Made by a program: the position numbers and the translations under genes
Notes under the pieces: model-generated
Told to the model about the DNA's origin: nothing
What the model saw: only the letters and a program-made list of their open reading frames with translations
Databases searched by the model: none
In this document: positions 59,555-64,000 of the stretch, one piece after another
Layout of the letters: each line of letters opens with the position of its first letter
Position numbering within the stretch: position 1 is the stretch's first letter
Assembly (NCBI RefSeq): GCF_026914265.1
Contig: NC_069133.1
Span: 14,303,375 to 14,367,374, forward strand
DNA from: Mya arenaria
Taxonomy: Eukaryota; Mollusca; Bivalvia; Myida; Myidae
Length of the DNA: 64,000 nt
Direction of reading: 5' to 3'

Positions 59555-61585
59555 TTAGAAGTGCAATTTTCTTCTATACAACCCTAATAACTTTTGCACA
59601 ACAACATTAACTATTTGAACATCATTAATACAAAGTTCAAGATTCCCAGTGTTTTTTAATTTATTTGCAGACCCTATTAACATGCATTTAGTCTTGGAAG
59701 GATGCAATGACATATTATTTAGTTGACACCACTTATTAACATAATTTAAATGATGTTGTAATTTATTTTGAATATCCGTCAACTGATATCCAGATTCATA
59801 AAGTGTTGAGTCATCTGCATATAGATCTATATTTAATGTTGGATGCATAACTGCAATATCATTTATGTATAAAATAAAAAGCAAGGGTCCCAGTATGGAA
59901 CCCTGGGGTACCCCAGATGTAACAGTGTGTTTTTGCGATTTAATTTTGCCAATCTTTACAATTTGGTTTCTATTTTCAAGATATGATTTAAACAAATTCA
60001 ATGCTATTTCAGAAAAATGATACAGTTTCAATTTATAAAGAAGAATTTCATGATCAACTAAATCGAAAGCTTTTCTCAAATCCAAAAATATCGCACCAAC
60101 TAGTTTACCACTGTCAACATCTTTAAGCCAAGTATCTATAAGTCTTATTAGAGCAGTGTTACATGAATGGTGTTTTCTAAATCCAGATTGTGTTTTGTGT
60201 ATGACATCGGTTTTCTCAAAGTACAACTGTACCTGTGTCGCTATATGCCTTTCAAAGATTTTTGATATAGTTGGGAGTATTGAAATGGGGCGGTAATTAT
60301 TGGGGTCCTCTTTGTTGCCCGACTTGAAAATTGGTATTACTCGTGCTTCTTTCAGTTTATCAGGGAAAACTCCATGCGCTATACTACTGTTGATAATTGA
60401 TGCTATACAAGGTGTAATAGTATCACCACATTGCTTCAAAATTGTGGGGCCTACTCCATCTATGCCTGTGGCCTTTCCAACATTTAATTTATCAATAATA
60501 GTATGGACTTCATAAGGGGTAATATGTTTAATCTCAAACCTATTTGTACCTAGTTTTGTATCTAGAATATGTTTTAAGTTTCTAAAATTTGTATTCAAAA
60601 ACTTTGTTTTATTTATAATGTTTGAAATGCTTACAAAATGACTGTTTAATTCGTTTACAATATTTGACGGACCTTCAACCGGAAATTCATTAAATGTCAT
60701 TTTATGAGGTAATGCTGTCACAGTTGATTGATTCAAATGTGAAATATCTTTTAGATTTTTCCATAAATATGTCGGATTTTTATTGTCTTTTATTGCATTG
60801 TTGAAAAAATTCTTTTTACTTTTCTTTATCATAGAAGTTACTTTATTTCTAAGTATTTTATACTGGTCTATGTTGCCAGTTTTTCGGCATTTATCCCTGT
60901 GATTTATTATAGATATAATTTCCTCAGTAAACCAATCAGGCTGATTCTCGCGTTTCACACGTTTATCTTTGACTGGGGCATGTTTAGATAAAATGCCATT
61001 TAGAATTTCATAAAATCTTTTCAGTGCATCATTGGAATTTGACAATGAGTCTATTTCATCCAGTCCTGAAAACATCAATTCTGCCTGAAAAGCTTCTTTT
61101 TCAAATTTCTTAAAAGATCTATATTGTATAACTGTATGGCTATTAGGGGCCAATTTTGGTAATTTGTCTGTAATAGAATGTGTGAAACAAACGGGAAAGT
61201 GGTCACTTAGTGATAAGTGAGACACACACCATTCAGTTACATGATTACTCATATTCGTATATAAATGATCTATTATAGTAGAGTTATTTTTTGAAATTCT
61301 TGTTGGTGATTTGATTAATTGTTCCAAGCCATACTTCGTGGTAAGATCTGCCCATTTAGTGTTGTTATATTTGCCACTTTCCGGCGAATAATTGATATTA
61401 AAATCACCAATTAAATGAAACCCAATATTAGAACTATCAGCTATTTCTAACTGCTTATCATATAAGTCAATCCATTTTTGTTGGGAGTTCGGAGGTCGAT
61501 AAATGAAATTGATTAAGAACGATTTGCAATATAGACCATTAATTTCAAGCCAAATCGAATGATTAATATAAAACTGGCATTGCAA
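59555..61585 (-). CDS. LINE-C ORF2: partial endonuclease and reverse transcriptase
   Basis: The endonuclease part lacks its N-terminus but keeps HLIGDFNINYSPE, STIIDHLYTN and SLSDHFPVCFTH. The reverse transcriptase has NYRPISILPTISKIFERH, TQSGFRKHHSCNTAL, motif A GAIFLDLRKAFDLVDHEIL with both Asp residues, VPQGSILGPLLFILYINDI, and YADDSTLY. After KLLGL, where the family continues for a few tens of residues before the ...SKIALLKNI segment, the sequence jumps straight into that segment in another frame, so a short internal deletion (by family comparison roughly 25-30 codons) removed the thumb region. The element is not functional. Confidence 0.87.
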   Translation of the reverse strand: MQCQFYINHSIWLEINGLYCKSFLINFIYRPPNSQQKWIDLYDKQLEIADSSNIGFHLIGDFNINYSPESGKYNNTKWADLTTKYGLEQLIKSPTRISKNNSTIIDHLYTNMSNHVTEWCVSHLSLSDHFPVCFTHSITDKLPKLAPNSHTVIQYRSFKKFEKEAFQAELMFSGLDEIDSLSNSNDALKRFYEILNGILSKHAPVKDKRVKRENQPDWFTEEIISIINHRDKCRKTGNIDQYKILRNKVTSMIKKSKKNFFNNAIKDNKNPTYLWKNLKDISHLNQSTVTALPHKMTFNEFPVEGPSNIVNELNSHFVSISNIINKTKFLNTNFRNLKHILDTKLGTNRFEIKHITPYEVHTIIDKLNVGKATGIDGVGPTILKQCGDTITPCIASIINSSIAHGVFPDKLKEARVIPIFKSGNKEDPNNYRPISILPTISKIFERHIATQVQLYFEKTDVIHKTQSGFRKHHSCNTALIRLIDTWLKDVDSGKLVGAIFLDLRKAFDLVDHEILLYKLKLYHFSEIALNLFKSYLENRNQIVKIGKIKSQKHTVTSGVPQGSILGPLLFILYINDIAVMHPTLNIDLYADDSTLYESGYQLTDIQNKLQHHLNYVNKWCQLNNMSLHPSKTKCMLIGSANKLKNTGNLELCINDVQIVNVVVQKLLGLYRRKLHF

Positions 61586-61600
61586 CCTTAAAATACACTA

Positions 61601-61946
61601 ATTATAAAACCTCACTTTCTATAGAACATATGAAATTGGCAATACGGTACCAATACGGGATTTACTGATAGTATTTTACTTAAAGTCTGTATCACCTGAG
61701 CGCTTTGTTTACCAGCCGACAATTATTGCCAAAATGGCAGCAAGATTCGCAGCTGTCAGTGAAAATGGTATTTTTAGTCTTTAAAATACTACAGTTTTTG
61801 TTCGGTATAATAAAATAGAATTCGCCTCGGTCGACAGTATTTACCTCAGGTTGACAATATGCACTGTCACCCTCAAGGCAGTCAATATTTATATAATGTC
61901 GTCCATTTTTCATAGTATGTTAAGTAACTATGATTGGCCGTGTTGG
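61601..61946. other. Unrecognised DNA right of LINE-C
   Basis: It begins with the partial repeat of the DNA left of LINE-C (CCTCACTTTCTATAGAACAT, GAAATTGGCAATACGG). The remainder has no recognised feature; the 73-codon minus-strand frame has no known domain. Confidence 0.4.
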
Positions 61947-64000
61947 GTGACGTTGTCTAGAGGCATTTAAAGCTTAGGTCATAAACCCGAATTGAAAATA
62001 GATATGCTATCAGCCATCCAATCCTATTGACATCTATTCAGTGCATACTTATGATATTTCTGAAACAATATTCAAATGCAAATCTCATTTATGTTTCTTC
62101 TTTTAATATGCGTTTTATAATAAACAACCACAAAGGCAAATTCAGTACCAAAATGTGCAATCTTTTGTTGATCATTATGAGTAAAATAATAAAGAGGTCA
62201 TTTCAGTAACGTTCTGTACTTTGCAAACACATCTAGGTAATTCTAATAACCTAAATATCAACATGTTGATGACTTTTAAACGAAAAGCACTATAAACGTT
62301 CATGTTTCGGTGATTTTCCATTTTTTGTACAAACATTCATCCATTTTATTTGCTTTTATAAAATATTTACAAAGCCGCGACAATTTACCATTTCCCGAAA
62401 CTAATTTCACGAAACTTACGCCGGCTGGTTTTACATTTGCGCCAAAATAACACGTGACTACTCGAAGAGCGGAGCTAGTTGGTCAACTAAGTGCGTACAC
62501 GAAAAAAGATAGATATCGTTTTTCACAAAACATCAGTAACCATTTATTAAGGTTTACAAAACGTGAAAATTTCAACCTGTAATATATCGGATATAAAAGT
62601 AGAAACCCGTTGTCCGGGCAGTCCAAAACTGCGAGGTTTTCCAAGATATTAATGTTTAAGGACAAATGTGCACTGCGTGAACAGGCGAACTTATAAATCC
62701 TAAAAGTAAAAACACTAAAACCGTGTATGGATTCCAGAATTAAACAGTTATCTTAAAAACATTTAACTAGTTTGTATAAATGACAGGCTAAAGAACAATA
62801 GCTTACGTTGTTGTTATCATGATTTAATAACATTAGAAATAAACAGTAGCATGAACGTTAGGAGAACCAATCCAAATGCGCAAGGTTTTCCTAAAAACTT
62901 AGATGACAGCTGTGCAATTTTGAAGCGTTACAATGTGTAAAATCTGAAATGAATCATCCATAGGGTCACGCTCTTAAAACAAGCATGACAAGCCGTTTGT
63001 TGCACGCGTTTTATAAGATCATTTCTTAACGCGCTTTGATCGATAATCAATGATTACCTGTGCTTTATTATCATATATGTCAAACTTAATCCGTTCCTGT
63101 CTTTGATATTGTGCAAACACTTACCCATTAAAACATTTCCTATATATCTGCTTGTGTTCAAACAGTATGTTTATCAGCGCGCTGATGAGTCACTTCAAGT
63201 CGTCCGTCACTCTGGGTCAACATCTGTTTTCGTTATTTCATGATGTGCGATTTAACACTATTATTTTATAGTTTTAATGAGTACAGGCCTCGACCAATTC
63301 CATCTCGTTTTCATTTTGACATGTGTTATAACATGAAATAAATGGGTATATATCATATGTTTACCGGTGTGTTTTAGAGATTTATCAGTGAAATAAAATT
63401 GATATTTCATTGTTTCAAAAAGTGAAAATATCAAAATGATATTTTTCAATGATTTAAAATTTAAGCCCACTTGCAGTTCCAAATAAAACGTCAGCGCGCA
63501 CAGAGCTAAACGCTTTCAACGACCTCATCTCCGAAATAAAGTTACGTGCGCATACAAATTGGCGCGTTTCTTTTAACAAGTGTTACTAAAAGACTTAAAG
63601 CTACAATTTAGGCATACACTAAAAATAATCATTGTTTCAATACAATATATTTCACCTCTTGATCACCAAACGTGATTTGCCAGGAATGCCATTTCCACAT
63701 AACTTGTAATATAAATGAAAAACGTCATTGAAAGTCCGTTTTTAAACCTGAAATAAGCTAATGTCTGCGTAAATATCCAACAACCATTGATATAAGACTG
63801 CTGACAAAAGATCAGATCGCATGTTTTTCATATTTTCGTTCGTAAATTAACATTGTATGACTTAAAGAAGTCACGCATAAAACATCATTTTTGAAACATA
63901 AACATGAAAACCTGCGATCTCATCTTTTGACAGCATTCTTATATCAATGACCTACATGCATTTTCGCAAAACATTGCTCGTTCCAAGGTAAAAAAAATAA
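61947..64000. other. Start of unit 5, non-coding
   Basis: From GGTGACGTTGTCTAGAGGCA the DNA follows 664 onward in unit 1 and later the 5' flanks of the other units (for example ACATGTGTTATAACATGAAA at about 63319). It has no segment X. By analogy a fifth GRP promoter would lie a few kb beyond the right edge; that is inference. Confidence 0.65.
63785..63949. mobile_element. 165-bp fold-back MITE (unit 5), best-preserved ends
   Basis: This copy shows the longest inverted ends: CATTGATATAAGACTGCTGA on the left and its near complement on the right, about 50 bp each. Confidence 0.8.

Larger units (their letters stand above)
58727..61600 (-). mobile_element. LINE-C: 5'-truncated CR1/L2-like LINE, minus strand
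   Basis: Read on the minus strand it has the C-terminal half of the endonuclease, a complete reverse transcriptase, a C-terminal domain, a 3' UTR with GAT-rich stretches (about 58890-58960), AATAAAGATA and a (TTA)n tail (58727-58760). Simple-repeat 3' tails instead of poly(A) are usual in the CR1/L2 group, and the RT motifs agree. The 5' limit near 61600 is approximate and no target-site duplication was fixed. It is older than LINE-A and LINE-B, with one internal deletion in the coding region. Confidence 0.85.

Overview
This is an AT-rich animal nuclear window with spliced genes, TATA promoters, AATAAA signals, LINEs, a tRNA-derived SINE, MITEs and a tyrosine-recombinase retrotransposon. The mix of repeats and the glycine/tyrosine-rich secreted proteins suggest a marine or freshwater invertebrate, perhaps a bivalve mollusc. 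That is inference; no marker gene fixes the taxon. I see no ordinary single-copy host genes, rRNA or tRNA genes.

The window is a tandem array of one host gene, here called GRP (glycine-rich protein). Four copies lie on the + strand: GRP1 (CDS 7691-8386), GRP2 (26838-27500), GRP3 (38660-39331, a decayed copy) and GRP4 (55133-55843). A fifth unit begins at about 61947 and runs off the right edge. Each gene has a TATA box (TATATAAG), a short non-coding exon 1 of about 40 nt, an intron of 1.8-2.5 kb, and one coding exon whose ATG lies 5 nt after the splice acceptor. The coding exon gives a signal peptide (MKVLFFFGICLALSLSVSYG), a long array of GYGGG-type repeats and a His-rich tail (GKHGGHGHF). 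The product is a secreted structural or possibly antimicrobial Gly/Tyr-rich protein; its role is not known.

Layout: 1-621 SINE and unrecognised DNA; 622-5830 unit-1 5' flank with a 41-bp minisatellite; 5830-8570 GRP1; 8570-11420 3' flank; 11421-18381 a segment X split by a full-length LINE (LINE-A, 12464-17944); 18382-22415 5' flank of GRP2; 22426-24590 a 5'-truncated L1/Tx1-like LINE (LINE-B) inserted inside GRP2 exon 1; 24591-27682 GRP2; 27683-30586 3' flank; 30587-32442 an intact copy of X; 32443-36415 5' flank of GRP3; 36415-39494 GRP3; 39495-42404 3' flank; 42405-48085 a Ngaro/PAT-like tyrosine-recombinase retrotransposon fossil with split direct repeats; 48086-52590 5' flank of GRP4; 52590-56025 GRP4 with a hAT-type MITE in its intron; 56026-58493 3' flank; 58494-61946 unrecognised DNA and a minus-strand CR1/L2-like LINE (LINE-C); 61947-64000 start of unit 5.

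The paralogous units give the empty site of almost every insertion, so events can be ordered. About 11.8 kb (roughly 26.0-37.85 kb) looks like a recent tandem duplicate of the block from about 6.85 to 26.0 kb. GRP2 then looks like a chimera, with the 5' half like GRP3 and the coding half like GRP1. LINE-A and LINE-B are absent from the duplicate. GRP1 and GRP4 look whole. GRP2 has an intact CDS but a LINE between its TATA box and the rest of its exon 1. GRP3 has lost its splice donor, part of its promoter and its reading frame.
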